Shown: piece after piece, positions 45,749-58,269 of the stretch | How positions within the stretch are numbered: the first letter of the stretch is position 1 | Layout of the letters: the number at the start of each line of letters is the position of its first letter | Notes under the pieces: model-generated | The model's database searches: none | What the model saw: only the letters and a program-made list of their open reading frames with translations | What the model was told of the DNA's origin: nothing | Program-made: the position numbers and the translations under genes | NCBI GenBank assembly: GCA_009741485.1 | Contig: CM019216.1 | Location: 49,917,542 to 49,981,541, forward strand | Reading direction: 5' to 3' | Length of the DNA: 64,000 nt | Origin: Malurus cyaneus samueli | Taxonomy: Eukaryota > Chordata > Aves > Passeriformes > Maluridae

Positions 45749-48700
45749 GGAGCCTTAGACAAAAAAGATACCATGATGCCGTGCCTCTCTGGCTTGTGAG
45801 AGCTTCTGGCAGAGATGCAGGTCTGTCAAAGTTTTAGCTGACTAATTTTACTAATAAAAAACCCAAAATGAAGCTGATAAAGATGGCTCCTGATGGGCCT
45901 GATTTGTGAAAAGGGTTGGATCTTCGGCAGATTTCCACTTCTTGGGAGTCTGGAATACAGTTCTCTGCTTTATTGTTAATTCATTGAATTGTGGGTTAGT
46001 ACGTCAAACTGTTTTTCGTAAGAGTGTCAGTTTTTTTTCCCAAAAGATTTACCACTTTAAGTAGCTGCCATATACCCATTAACATTTTGTTACGGTTTTA
46101 ATTTTTAAAAACTCTCCTATTAAACACATTCATCTAGGTTTCTTATTACATCTGTTTAGCTGTACACTCTTTTCTGAGTACCCATCAAACTAAATTATTT
46201 TTGCCTTGTAACTCATTTCTATAAAATTGCTTTTGTAGTGCAGAGTTCTTTTATTTACTCAGCTTTGAAAGCTTAATGGACACTCAGATTGTATGTACTT
46301 TTCAGTTATAGCTGGGTAGAATTCAAAACTATAACAAAGTAATTGAAGCCTCTTAAAACTTTAATAATTCGAAAGATTATAAGGTTTGTTATCCATGCCA
46401 ATTTTTGTTATGTTGTCCTTCTTTAGGGAAGTATATTTATAATACTACAATGAGTGGGCTCTTATCTTAAACTATGCCATTCCTTCAGGCTTATTTCCTA
46501 ATTTCGTATTGCATTTGCTTATTTGAAGAGGTCATTAATGCATAAAGCAGTGTTGTTACCACTTATCTGAATTTAAGAACTTGTCCCACTGTCCAGTGTA
46601 GTAATGTATTCTAATTACTCAAGAACACAGAATTGTGTTAAAGAAATACTTTGGAAGCAGTGGTATATTGACAGTAATAGTTGTATTTTGGAAAGAAATG
46701 TGCTTTGGAGTGGCAGTTTTTCCTAATTGTCACTGTGAAAAATGGCTGACATTTTCACTGTTGGAAAATAAAGGCATCAATGAACATTAAAACAGCACTT
46801 TCTCTACTATACAGCTGAGTCATGTGAACACATGAAAATTAGTTTGTGATTGTGCATTCTTCCATTACACTTTGGAGTTCTTGTGTATTGTATAACTTGG
46901 GAAAAAATCATGAATGATATGCTAATTCTTTCTATCCAGAAGAAGGCAACTCTGGGAAATTATGGATGTATGATATTTCTGTGTAAATCCAGTAGGAGTC
47001 AGCAGGGCTGAACTTGCTGGGAATATATTTTGCTCAATGCATCTCAGCAAAAAAGCAAAAGAACAAAATCTTAAAAACAAACATGGTATATGGAACAAAT
47101 ACTAAGTGAGTAGGCAGCTGTCTCAGATACTATTTTCTACCCGCTTCAGTTTTAGGATAGGAATCTACTTACTTGGAATTGCCATCATGATGGTTACTCT
47201 GCTATGACTGATATTCAGAGATCCCATTTTGCTGGTAAACTTGCAAGTGGCAGAGTTGGATGATCACCACAAAGTGGTTGGGAATGCCTTCTGTGGCTGG
47301 TTCACTCCAAGTATAAGCTTCATTCAGAAAGAACTACATGCTTTATGATTCATTTACACAAGTTGTGTCACAGGACCACTTCAGAGCATGATATTAGATT
47401 CTTGATTATTTTTGCTTTTGTTTTGAAAGATATAGCAAAGTTTTCACCTGATACGTAAAAGTAATGGAGAAGATGAAGAGACTGGGTAAGTGATATGAGG
47501 GAAAACATTTAGTAAATGGGATTTCGGAATATTTGTCTCTGCCGTATTGTCACCATTTCTCAGATTTCCCTTTCTAAAACTAGTTATGTCTGGTTCTTCT
47601 TACATTCTCCTATTATATGTCTAGATTCAGAATCCAGTGAAAACAAAATCCCAAGCTCATATATTCATGTAGAATGCATCTGGTTTTGCCTTCAGTTTAG
47701 TGATGCCAGTGTCACATTCCCATTACCTTAGTAACAATTGGGAAAAGCTTCACCTTGCCTGATTTGTCTAGTGGTACTTTACAAAGATATACTGCACAAG
47801 GCAGTGTTTCTAATAGAAAAATATGCATTTCTCACTATCCATGTGTCATAACTGTGAAATGAATTGTTCTAATGCATTCAGATTTTATCCTTGTGAAATT
47901 ATATGGCAAATACTGTTAAAAAACCAACACTGCAATGTATATGACTGGGTATTATTTCAAAGAAAGCCCATGAAATACTTGAAAAGGCATCATTCTCTAA
48001 TTGGAAAAGTTGATCTCAAAGTTTTTAAAAAACCAAAGTAAGAGAGATGAAAATGGCAATATGAACAAGAGAAGACATAATATTTTTTTTTTAAAAAAAA
48101 GATAACTGGTAGGAATTAACATTTATGAATAGATGTTTGAAAGCTAAATAAATCTGTAGAGAAAAGAATACTCTTTTGGTATTTTGGATAAAGACAATAA
48201 GAATTCTTTGAGATAGGAAAACATCCACACAGCGATTGGATAGGAAATGATAAAATGACTTTTAGAACATTGCAGTATTAGACAAACTTGAAGTTCTTTA
48301 AAAGGGAAAAAGCAACATTTGGAAAGTAGAAGCAGTATACTTCAGATAGTGGTAGGCAGGTTAGCATTACACTAAACTAAAGAAAAATCATGGAGAAGAG
48401 TGATAACTGGAGACAATCAAGATGCATGATAGTTTTAGGATTAGTTAAGAAGAAATTAGCCAACAAGAAATCTAGTGCTGGAAAATGGATTCTTAAAACA
48501 ACGAATAAAATGTTAGGTGATACATATTAAGAACGTTGACATATTTAGTGCTCTAAATTATTTAGCTTTCTTTGATCAGTCTAACCTCATTAAAACTAGT
48601 ACTCTGCAAAGACCAGTGTATCACAATTTTAATAACCCCAAAGAGATGGTAAACAGAAAATCAGGTAATGAGCTTATAGCCAGGTCCAAAAGATCTTTTC

Positions 48701-49097
48701 TTGTTCTGAGATTGTTTATTATCATTATAAGACAACTGCAAGAAAACCTTTGAATTTGTTTCCAGTAAACATTACAGATGTCACAAACACTGGTTAAGCA
48801 ATCATTAAAATAATCAAAATCAGACAGAGCTTTTCAGCACAGTGAAGGTTGCATGGTATAATCTCACTTGCATAGGGTATACATTTATGACCAAATGGTG
48901 TAAATCATACATGCATATGTGCAATGCAGACCCCTTCAAAGAGCTGAATTCATGCAGCAAAGACTTCAAATATTGAATGGCCAAGTGTCCATAGTGCAGC
49001 TTGGTGGCTAAAAGAGCAGTAATGTTTCTGCAATGCTTCTGGGAAAAACCAAAGGAAGAGTAGGCAGCTGTTATTGCACTGGCAGTAGCATGTTGGA

Positions 49098-49134
49098 TTT
49101 TTTTTGGTTTTTTTTTTTGTTTTTTGTTTTTTTT
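49098..49134 (+). repeat. T-rich tract
   Basis: Runs of T interrupted by single or double G (GG, G, G). This is low-complexity sequence. A similar T-then-A tract lies at 48081-48100. Confidence 0.85.
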
Positions 49135-50235
49135 AAAGATTTCTTATTTTAATAATGACATATTTAAAAGCTTTTTGACTAAAATTTTGTTAATTGATTT
49201 TTCAGTTACTTTTTTCCGCATTAAAAGATTGTCCTTATGTCTTAGGCTAAAATAAAAGTTTTACCGATTGTTGTTTTAGAGGTTTTTAATTTCTTCGTGT
49301 AATTTCAATACTTACAGTATTTTAAAGTTAAAGAATTAATAAAATATCAAAATGATTTAGGTAGAAGTTATTTCAGCAGACATAAGGTCCTACTTTTGAA
49401 GTATTGTAAGACAAGGCAAGAGACTAGTCATGATTTGATTTTTGTTGGAAAAATATTCTTAGCTCAGCTAGGTAATGTAATACAGGGATCTCTTTGTGAA
49501 AATCCATAGGTTGGGCACTGCATGTGACCATACTGGATGAAAATGGGTTCTTGGTGCCTTGAAGTTTAGGACTTTGCATTAGTCTGTCATCTAATTTTGG
49601 CCTTGTGGAGTGATTAATGGAAATTACATTGTTTCTGTGGAGACCAACCAAGAGATAATTCTGAAAGGTGCTTTTTTTCCCCTCTGTAACTTAAATATTA
49701 ATTTTTTTTAGTCTGTTTTTATGGGATTCTTTAATCTTCTTAAGTGTTTTTTACTCTGTGTATATATATATTAATTTGATTTACTTGTGAAGGTAATCAT
49801 GCCTTCCAGACTTTTTGGGAAAACTTTTTAAAGAATACTGTGTATCTGTAATATGAGAACAGAATTTGTAAGGAATGTTTAATTCTGCAAAATTTTCCCA
49901 ATATTCTTAAGAAAGAAGTACTGAATAAATTTCAAATTAAAAAAAAATTCAGCCAGACTGTTTTTGTTCATGAAATTTGGATATGTATTTAGGATTTGTT
50001 TTTCTAAGTCAAGCATACACAAATTTGAAAGTGCTATCTTTATAAAAATGTTAGAGCTTTTGAAAAAGTATGGTGTTTTTTTGTTTTTAAGCAAACTGTC
50101 AAAATAATTTAAAATTAAGTTGCATTTGCTTATGAAATATATGTAACACAAAATTCCAGTGAGAGATTTGATCTTAAGAAGAAAGTCCTGCTTATCAAAA
50201 TTGATTTTTTTTATGATAAGGTAAGCCATCTAGGT

Positions 50236-51293
50236 GATCAGGGGCAAACAGTTGATGAAATCTTTTTGGATTTCAGTCTAATGGTGCCTTTCTGGACAAA
50301 ATGTTCAGCATTCAGCTGGGTAAACATATCATACAATGGGTGGGCAACTGGCTTACTGTTTAGGCACAGAGGTTGTAGTGTAGGGGGGACATCAGATTGG
50401 GGGGACCTGTCACCAGGGGGGTTCCAATGGGCTTCATCCTCTGCCCTCTGCTCTTCTTCATCTTCATAAATGACTTGGACATGGGACTTGCAGTGATACT
50501 AACTAAACTGACAGATGATATACAACATGAGCTGTTGGAGCTGTTGACTCCCTCCAGGGCAGAGAGACCTCAGCAAATTAGAGGGCTGAGCTAATCACAA
50601 ACCATATGAAATTCAACAAGGAAAAGTGCCGGATTCAGCACCTGGGATGGTGCAACCCTGAATGTACACACAGATGTGGGAATGAGATGCTGGAGAGCAG
50701 TGCTCTGGCAGCCAGGAGGACCAGACATGTCCTGGGGTGCATCAGGCACAGCATCGCCAGCCGGGCAAGGGAGGGGATTGTCCCGCTTTGCTCTGCATTG
50801 TGGCAGCCTCACCTTAAGTATTGTGTGCAGTTTTGGGTGCCACAATGTGAGAAAGACATTGAGCCATTAGAGAGCATACAAATCAGGGCCATGAGGATGG
50901 TGAAGGGCCTGGAGGACACATGAGAAGTGTCCGAGGTCACTTGGTCTGTTCAACCTATGGATACTGAGGGGAGACCTCATCGCAGTCTGCAACTCATTGT
51001 GAGGGGCAGGTTCCGATCACTTCTCTTCGGTGAGCAGTGACAGGACGCTAGGGAATGGCCTGAAGTTGTGTCAGGGGAGGTTTAGGTTGGGAATCAGGAA
51101 AAGGATCTTCACCCAGAGGTGGCTGGGCACTAAAACAGGCTCCCCAGGGAAGTAGTCACAGCACCAAGCCTAAGAGAGTTCAAGAAGTGTTCGGACAATG
51201 CTCTCAGGCATGTGGTGTGACAGGACACAGGGTATCCTGTGCAAGGCCAGGAGCTGGACTAAATGATCCTGATGGCTGATGTGATTCTGTGAA
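50236..51293 (+). mobile_element. CR1 LINE with C-terminal reverse-transcriptase remnant and 3' UTR
   Basis: This is the longest mobile element in the window. In order it reads TVDEIFLDFS (the VVYLDFSKAF region), GFILCPLLFFIFINDLD (family: GSVLGPLLFNIFINDLD), a LTDDI stretch (family: FADDT, the catalytic YADD-like site), MKFNKEKCRIQHLG, then ALAARRT...LGCIRHSIASRAREGIVPL, and QPHLKYCVQFWVPQ...KDIEPLESIQIRAMRMVKGLED. The 3' UTR follows to GGAGCTGGACTAAATGATCC and GATTCTGTGA. Frameshifts and stops break the frame, so it is dead. Between LESS (about 50700) and ALAA the family's EKDLGVLVD segment is missing, an internal deletion. It is 5'-truncated. The frames at 50266-50923 are pieces of this element, not host genes. 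Confidence 0.95.
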
Positions 51294-52104
51294 GATTGGT
51301 AAATGATAAGGACCAAAGGAAGATGAGTTAAGCTAGAGTGTCTGTTGTAGACATCAGTTATGAGAGTGCCATTATAGGATTTATATGCTGCTTGTCCTCC
51401 TGCAAAATAATCCTACTGTGCTGGAAGTCCTTGTAAACAGAAGCCTAAGCTGAATTGAATCAAACTTAGAGCTTTTATACAAATACTAGTTATTTGTATT
51501 GCAGCTGAAAGATGTTGAATCTGTCATTCAGCTGTTGTTTAGCAATTTACTATGAATTATTTATTATTCTGATATCTCTGTTCTTTTTCTGATATACAGG
51601 AAAATTGGTGGTGAAATGCAAGTATATTTATGCAAATAGAAACTTGAGTTAGATTAACTCAGTGGGATATGTATTCTATAACAATAGCATGTTGTGTGGG
51701 CTTTTTTATTTTCTCTAAGTCAGAATTGAATAGATTTTTTTTCCCCTGAATTCCCTTGTTTATGTTCAGTTAGACAGATAGACGGTTACAGCAAGGATTG
51801 CAGTTGTCTTCTATGAAATACATGGTACATGAACTAGACATAGGGAGTTTTCTGTGATCTTTTTATGTTCTTGTGTATTTTTTTCAAACTCCAGAGAAAA
51901 CACTGTATTTTTAATGTGGCTTCTTCATTTATCCCAATTCATTTTCTGAACCAGTTATACAAACTTGTAAGTAAGCATATGCTGCTTACTTGAAATACTT
52001 GCAAAGCTACCTGTACCTTTGAAGCGGGACTACTCATTTGGTGTGAGGATGAATGTCACTGCCTTCTCTGTCAAATGTACCCTGGAAAACTGCCCTTTTA
52101 GTTA
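51294..52104. other. Non-coding DNA between two CR1 copies
   Basis: AT-rich spacer with no gene or repeat recognised. The two flanking CR1 copies have the same orientation and similar 3' ends, so unequal exchange between them would delete or duplicate this piece. Confidence 0.55.
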
Positions 52105-52355
52105 GGCTTAGGGCATAAGGAAATGGCTTAAAGCTGTGTTGGGGGTAGTTCTGAGTTGGTATTAGGAGAGTTCTTCACTGAGAGGTTGGTCAAGACACCA
52201 TAGGAAGTGGTCATTGTCCAAAGCCTGAGTGTTCAAGAAGTGTTTGGAAAACTCTCTTAGATATGTGGTTTAACTTTTACGTTGCTTTTTGTATAATCAG
52301 GAGTTGGACTTGATGATCCTTGTAGGTTTCTTCCAATTTAGGGTGTTCTGTGTTT
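52105..52355 (+). mobile_element. Old CR1 LINE 3' fragment
   Basis: The fragment reads GGAAATGGCTTAAAGCTGTG, later GTTCAAGAAGTGTTTGGA and GGAGTTGGACTTGATGATCC with the tail TTCCAATTTAGGGTGTTCTG. These match the 3' UTR of the copy ending at 51293 but with more substitutions and small deletions, so this is probably an older insertion of the same subfamily. Confidence 0.88.
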
Positions 52356-55300
52356 GGTTATGGATCAGAGTACTTTCAATATTGTAATTTGAACTCTTCC
52401 CAGCCTATTTTCCTTTCAGTTGTTTTCTGTGGTTTTACAGGTATCACACTGAAACTATACATAGCTTCTCTTCCTCTTTTATTTTGATTTTCTTACTTAA
52501 TTATGAAGTAGTTTAACTATGAATTTGTTTACGAATTATTGAACAATTATGAAGTTGTTTAACTAGTTTTTGATTGATTGCATAGTTTGCCTGTTGGTTG
52601 CTTCTTATTTAAAAGGTGGAAGAGAAGTGTTGTTGGCTCANCAGAATGTTACTGTATTTCATAAGAGGCAAATAATGGAAAAATAATCATATATGCATCT
52701 GGTAATGTTACAGTGCTACAAAGTTATCTCATCCCCAGTGACTGCTGAAATGCAAACAAAACATAAATATCATAAAGAACAAAATTATGAATTTATATGT
52801 GCATGAAATGCCATGGTTAAATGCAAATAAATAAAATTTGGATAGCATTACAGAAGGGAAGAGCACCACGTTCAGAGTATCTACTGATTCTGTCAAACTA
52901 GGCCTGGAATGAAATAATGAGGGTCTTCCAAAGAAGGTAGAAGATGATTGGGAAGGAAGAGGCTCTGGTTTAAGCTTGATCATGCAGTACAGATAACGTG
53001 GGGGAGGTAAGTTGTGTTAAATGACCTGACACCCTTACAAAAATGGAATTTTCTGATTCATGTCACAGTGGCTCCTGCTGAAGCGAAGTTAACTCGCACC
53101 ACTTCAAATCATGCTGTGAAAGTGGGAGATCTGCTAATTATACTTAGGGAGTCTGGAGAAATCCTGTATTGAATGAGGAAAACCTCCTTGGCTTAGTATC
53201 TGAACTCTTAAAAAGTAATCTTACATTAGAATTGTTAACATTAAAATATCTTCTTTCAAGTGTATTTTACAGAAAATCTAGATAGTGAGATGCCCAGAAC
53301 ATGTGAGTATATCCAGCTTCTCTATGCAAATTATCAAAATGTTACACATTTTAGATTTTGAAGAATCCATGTGAATTATGAAATAGCTAAATTCTGCAAG
53401 AGAAGTTTAAGTACTTGGTCAGTTCTGAAGATCATACTTTGTCAGTTTTTCAAGGCTGTGCAATGAATCACTGGAGATTAAAGGCTAAAACTGCTTAATC
53501 TTGTGTGTTTGTTGCTTACTCTGTCAACTGGATAGGATTTCCAAGGAGATACTGATAGAAATATTTTAATCTGTTTGTAGAACATATCAAATAAATCAAA
53601 TGATGATGAGGATGACAAAATAATACCTCTTCAAAGCATTAGTAAAGCAGCAACTTATGTGTCACTTGCACTGTTTAGAAGGGTCATAATGCTTGCCTGT
53701 TTATTCCAGGTATGCTTTCAGCATTGCTGAGAAGTCTGGAAATTATTAGCACCAATTGGCTTTAAGGCAAGAATAAAAATAACAGTTAAATGATTGTATT
53801 TTGATTTATGAAACAGTCACTGAAATGCTATCAGTATGAGCCTTTGGAAAGTTCATTATTAGAATGTTGAATATACCAAGGTGCAGAACTCACAGACCAC
53901 AATCCACTGGGGTGGTTTAAGTTCAACATCCTATTAGCTTGATTGACATAAGCCCCAGGTGTTTTTAATTTTAGATGGGTGTCAGAAATAGGAAGGAAAA
54001 AGAAGAAGTAACGTACTCAGTTTATTTTTTTTTTTTGCATGTGTAAGGATTTCAGATCACAAATTCAGTGTGGTTCGTTTCACAGCTGTTTTTAATATTT
54101 GTTGTTTTGTTCAGATTTTTGATAATTGACAGTTAAGAGATGAACTAATTTCATACAGATTAATATTTGCCTCTAATATAAATTAACCTCCTTGAAAATT
54201 TCTTCCCTTCTAAAGGGAAGTTCCAAGTTTTTACTGCAGTCTCTAAATTGTATATATGTATTGTTATGGTAAATAAGCAAATTTGAATCTTGAGAATTTA
54301 TCAGCCTAAACTTGGGAAGGCTTGCTATGCATTCCTTTTAAGTATTTTAGAAGTATTCAAGTTGCATTTTCATGTACAGTGTGACACATCAGTTGTATAA
54401 TCACTCCCTAGTCTTTATAGCCGTTTTGGCCACTATGGCTTTTTCCTTTCAAAACCACCTACCTTCCCCAGCATATAGAATATGTTACACTGGAAATGAG
54501 CATTTAAAAGCTGGAAACTGGAGTTTAGATCTTCAGAAAAGGTTATGAGTTTACCACATTCATCTGCTTGCAATACAGTCTGCTGTTTCTTGGTCACATC
54601 CTGTTTGTTTTTTATTACTGAGTATTACGAAAGTGTAGGATTTTTCCAGGCTTCTTTTAGTCCTCAGATGTGGTCTTTTGTCTTACTGCTTTCCACTTGT
54701 ACCCTGTCTTGAACACAAAAAGTGACTGTTTTCCTTCTTCATAATTTCGTGTTCTCTTGATAATACTCTCTATAATAGTATTTAGTACTGAAGCATGGGA
54801 TAATTAAAGGAAGTGAGAATCCCCTACCAGGTCAGGCTGTGAAAGGTATTACCTCCAGCCAGTAAATGGAGTTACAAAGCGGTTTTAAGCAAAAATTTTC
54901 CGTTAATGTTCTGTGCCCATGAGACATTTGGAGTACAATCTTTTCTCCAAATACAGGAAACCACAGCTGGAATCTTCAGAAATTTTTGCTGCCAAACTTT
55001 AACTGCTCTCTTTTCTTCTTATTAAGGCTTGAACAGATAAAAAGTACACATGAACAAGGTGATATCTGGTTATCTTTTCAATACGGCATTAGAGGCATGT
55101 CCTTTATACGTCTCTGTTAAAATAGAGCTATACTTAGGGGAAGTAATCATTAACACTGACAGAGCAGTTTATCTTTGCCAGACTTGTTTTCAGTATCCAC
55201 AGAAGTGTTCTGACATGCAGAAATTTCTGCTTAAATTTTAACCCAAAGCATAAAAATCTTAGTTTATTTAAGAGATCAGTTTAAATTACTTAAAGATTTT

Positions 55301-56551
55301 CTTATGTGATACAATAAGAAGTTTCTGAAATCATTTAGCTAGCTTCTTACTGATTCTTCTGGAATCAATAATAAAGAAAAGCTATTGCAAAATTCCACTT
55401 TTTTGTAGTACCTTTGCAGCTATATGGAGTCCTTAAGGTCTCCAGAACATCTTGAGTTTGTCTACTCGATGGTGTCTGGACTTCTAATCATTTTACTTGT
55501 CTTCTGAAAATCAGATTGTTTTTAAAATGCATTGTCAAAATGAAACTATTGCTTAGGTCTCGTCTTGGAAAACCTTTCATTGTTTCTACTGCTGTTTCTA
55601 ACCTTCAACTATTAATGAAACTTCTGATACGAATTTTTGACACCTTAAAGCTGGCCATGGTAACCTCTGATTAGGTTCCATGGAATGATTATCCCCCTTT
55701 TTGTAAGTACCTTACATGGGGATTCATGATTTGAGGTGCACTGCTGCTCCTATATAATTTTTACAGAACTGCTACTCAGTTACTGTGCCCATTCCTGTGT
55801 TTATGGAGTTTCTTATTCCTGGTGTAAGTTTTGAATTTTCTCGATTTCAAGCTCTGCTTTTCAGACTTCTCTAGCTGCTGGAGAGCTTCTAAACCTGTTT
55901 TCCAGTGTGCTATGGTAATAAGCATGCTCTTTATTTCTATAATTAATAAGCATATGAAATAGTGTTGAATGTGGGACAGAATTTGCATGCAGAATATTGC
56001 TTCTTGTATCCTTCTGTTTCCATGATAAATACTGATAATTGGTCTGCAAGTTTCACACTTAGAACCGTTTAAGTTGGTAATCTGACCTAACTTTCGCTCC
56101 ATATATATATAAATGAGGAATGTATCTAATTTATCATTCAATCTAAGAAATGATTGGTGTTTTACCTAATTTCTTACCTTTTCTTTGCACTGATGTAAAA
56201 TCTCGTCTGTGCCAAGACTGCTATTTGCTTTGGCTATGGCACTCTACACGATGTATTAAAGGAATAGGTGCCGCACAGCTCTTCCCCTGCTATTTGAAAG
56301 ACTTTACATGAGTTACCACTCTGAGTAAGCTCCAATTAAGACCCAGAGTTGCCTCTTCCTTTCTGTTTAGCCTCCCTAAATGTACTGTGTAATGGGAAGA
56401 CTCTTCAGGCTGTTTTGTCATCTCGTGAGATGGGTACCAGAACAGAAGTACTGCAAGTCCAAATTGTTCGTAGTCTCTGGTGTAAAGGATTTGTATAAAA
56501 GAATAAGACAATCTTATAGGAGAATAAAAGTAAGAATAAGTAGTGGAGTTC

Positions 56552-56629
56552 TTGCTATGGTAGTGCTCCATAGTTCCTTGAAGGAACAAGGTTGTGATTA
56601 TTGTTCTGTTCTTGCTTGTACCATAGCAA
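56552..56629. repeat. Inverted repeat with nested palindrome
   Basis: TTGCTATGGTA (56552-56562) pairs perfectly with TACCATAGCAA (56619-56629). Inside the 56-base spacer is a second palindrome, GTTCCTT-G-AAGGAAC (56573-56587). The outer stem is 11 base pairs; no target duplication is evident. Confidence 0.8.
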
Positions 56630-58181
56630 TATGAATCTAATAGCAAAATAGAATCTAATTCTGAACAAAGGTTCTGCATATTGTAGTTAATTTGTCTTAT
56701 TGTAACAGTTATACTGAGGTGACTTTGATGATCTGTGCTGTGTTCTTGCTATAGAAGCAGAATAGTTTACTTAGCAAAATGCACATGATCAGTGTGAATG
56801 GAAAACTGGGAAGAACAAAGTAGGAAGATAGACCTTTTTTTCTTCTCAGAATGAAAATTGTCACCTGTCTTATATCTTTCTGGTTTCACTCTGAGGGAGA
56901 GTAATAGAGCTGTTGAAAACACCAAGTTAGACTTAATTTAAGAGTCAATAAAACCAGGTAAGACACTTGCCACTACACCAAATGAGTATTTAGTTAGCAA
57001 CAGCAATCAACATTTTCCAAAAATGAATAAGAGGTACAGTTAGTCTCTTTTAGAATCTGGCCACAAATAAAGTAATTTGAGTCTTTTTGTGCCATCATGA
57101 TTTTCCTCTGAAATTAATTTTCTGCATTTAGCAAGAAATATATACCAAGAAGTGGCTTCTAAATTTCATCCACCTTCCTTTTCCCTTGTGGCATTGTGGT
57201 GACCTTTAATTAGAAGATGGTCAATTACTGTTCTAAGGGGAGGAAGTGTGAAATCATTTAAGTCTGTCCATTGTTAGAAAAGGGCAAGACTGTTTGCTGA
57301 CATGGAAGAACACTTTTCAAAAAGCAGTAGGGGAATTTGGCTGTTGAGATATTAGAGAGATTATTTATAATCTTGGGTATGAGAACCTGAGAACCATAGA
57401 GCTTGATGAAAGGCAAGAAGATTCTTTTCCTGAGAAAAAATGTAATGCTTGTGAAGATTAAGCATGACTAAAAAAAGAATTCTGTTTCAACCTCCTAATA
57501 TTTTGATAGCCCGCACTAGGGTCAGCAGGGATTCATTTAGTTAACATGGATATTATTTGGAAAACAAAACATTTGCAAAAATTACTCCATGCTATTGGTC
57601 ATTCAAGATGTTCTTATATACCAAGTGCAAAAGCAAATGCTGTTACCAAATGAAATATTGTAATCCCTAATATGTGATTCTTATGCCAGGTGATCTCAGC
57701 ATTCTTCCTTGATTGGTGTTCTTGTTACATATTTGCAGAATTTGGAAGTCTGTTTTCCTAGTGACATTGAAAAAAATCCCCAAGTTGGGGCAAGAAACTT
57801 CTATTCAAATTAATATAGCTATATTAGAGTTCAATGATCCTTATGTTAGATGACTATGTCAAAGAACTAAATTCAATATGAAAGACTTAACAATTTTTTA
57901 ATTAGCCCTAAATATTAACAGTTGTTTTATTGGACCAGAATGATTGAGTTGGTTTATTTTGATTTTTTTAAAGAGCGTTTTTTAACTAGTTTGAATTTAT
58001 CCAGGTGAACAAACCAGTAAATATTTATGTTTAAAAGAAGATATGAAAGACTAGTGTTGGCAGTGTTGACAGTCCAATCCTGCTACCACATTACTTTGGA
58101 CTTGGAAAGGACCCACAAAACGGATGCTTTTATTCATAGGTGCAGTTCACCAGCATGAAATGCTAAGGAAACTATTATTCT

Positions 58182-58188
58182 GGAACTG

Positions 58189-58227
<39 letters not shown>

Positions 58228-58269
58228 TGGCTGCTGCATATGATGTTTTCTTGCAATAGAAGGAACTGC
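58182..58269 (-). mobile_element. Possible tiny polyA-type retro-insertion
   Basis: A run of 37 T (58190-58226) is followed by 35 bases of ordinary sequence, and the pair is bracketed by GGAACTGC (58182-58189 and 58262-58269). Read on the minus strand this is a 35-base body with a 37-base A tail between 8-base direct repeats, the shape of an extremely 5'-truncated retrocopy. No AATAAA lies in the short body and its source is not recognisable. Slippage of a T run next to a chance repeat is the alternative. Confidence 0.4.

Larger units (their letters stand above)
27206..50235. other. Presumed intronic or intergenic AT-rich DNA
   Basis: About 23 kb without a supported gene. Open frames are below 150 codons, occur on both strands, and none shows a recognisable domain. 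Simple sequence includes a CCTT run (37040-37056) and long T-tracts (30018-30031, 42804-42841, 49098-49134). Two weak exon-like intervals (29745-29799, 40179-40212) and one lysine-rich minus-strand frame (45539-45748) are given separately. Confidence 0.5.

Noticed and set aside
50591..50923. 105-codon frame read as a possible host gene
   Set aside because: It is the C-terminal part of the CR1 reverse-transcriptase frame in a broken element.
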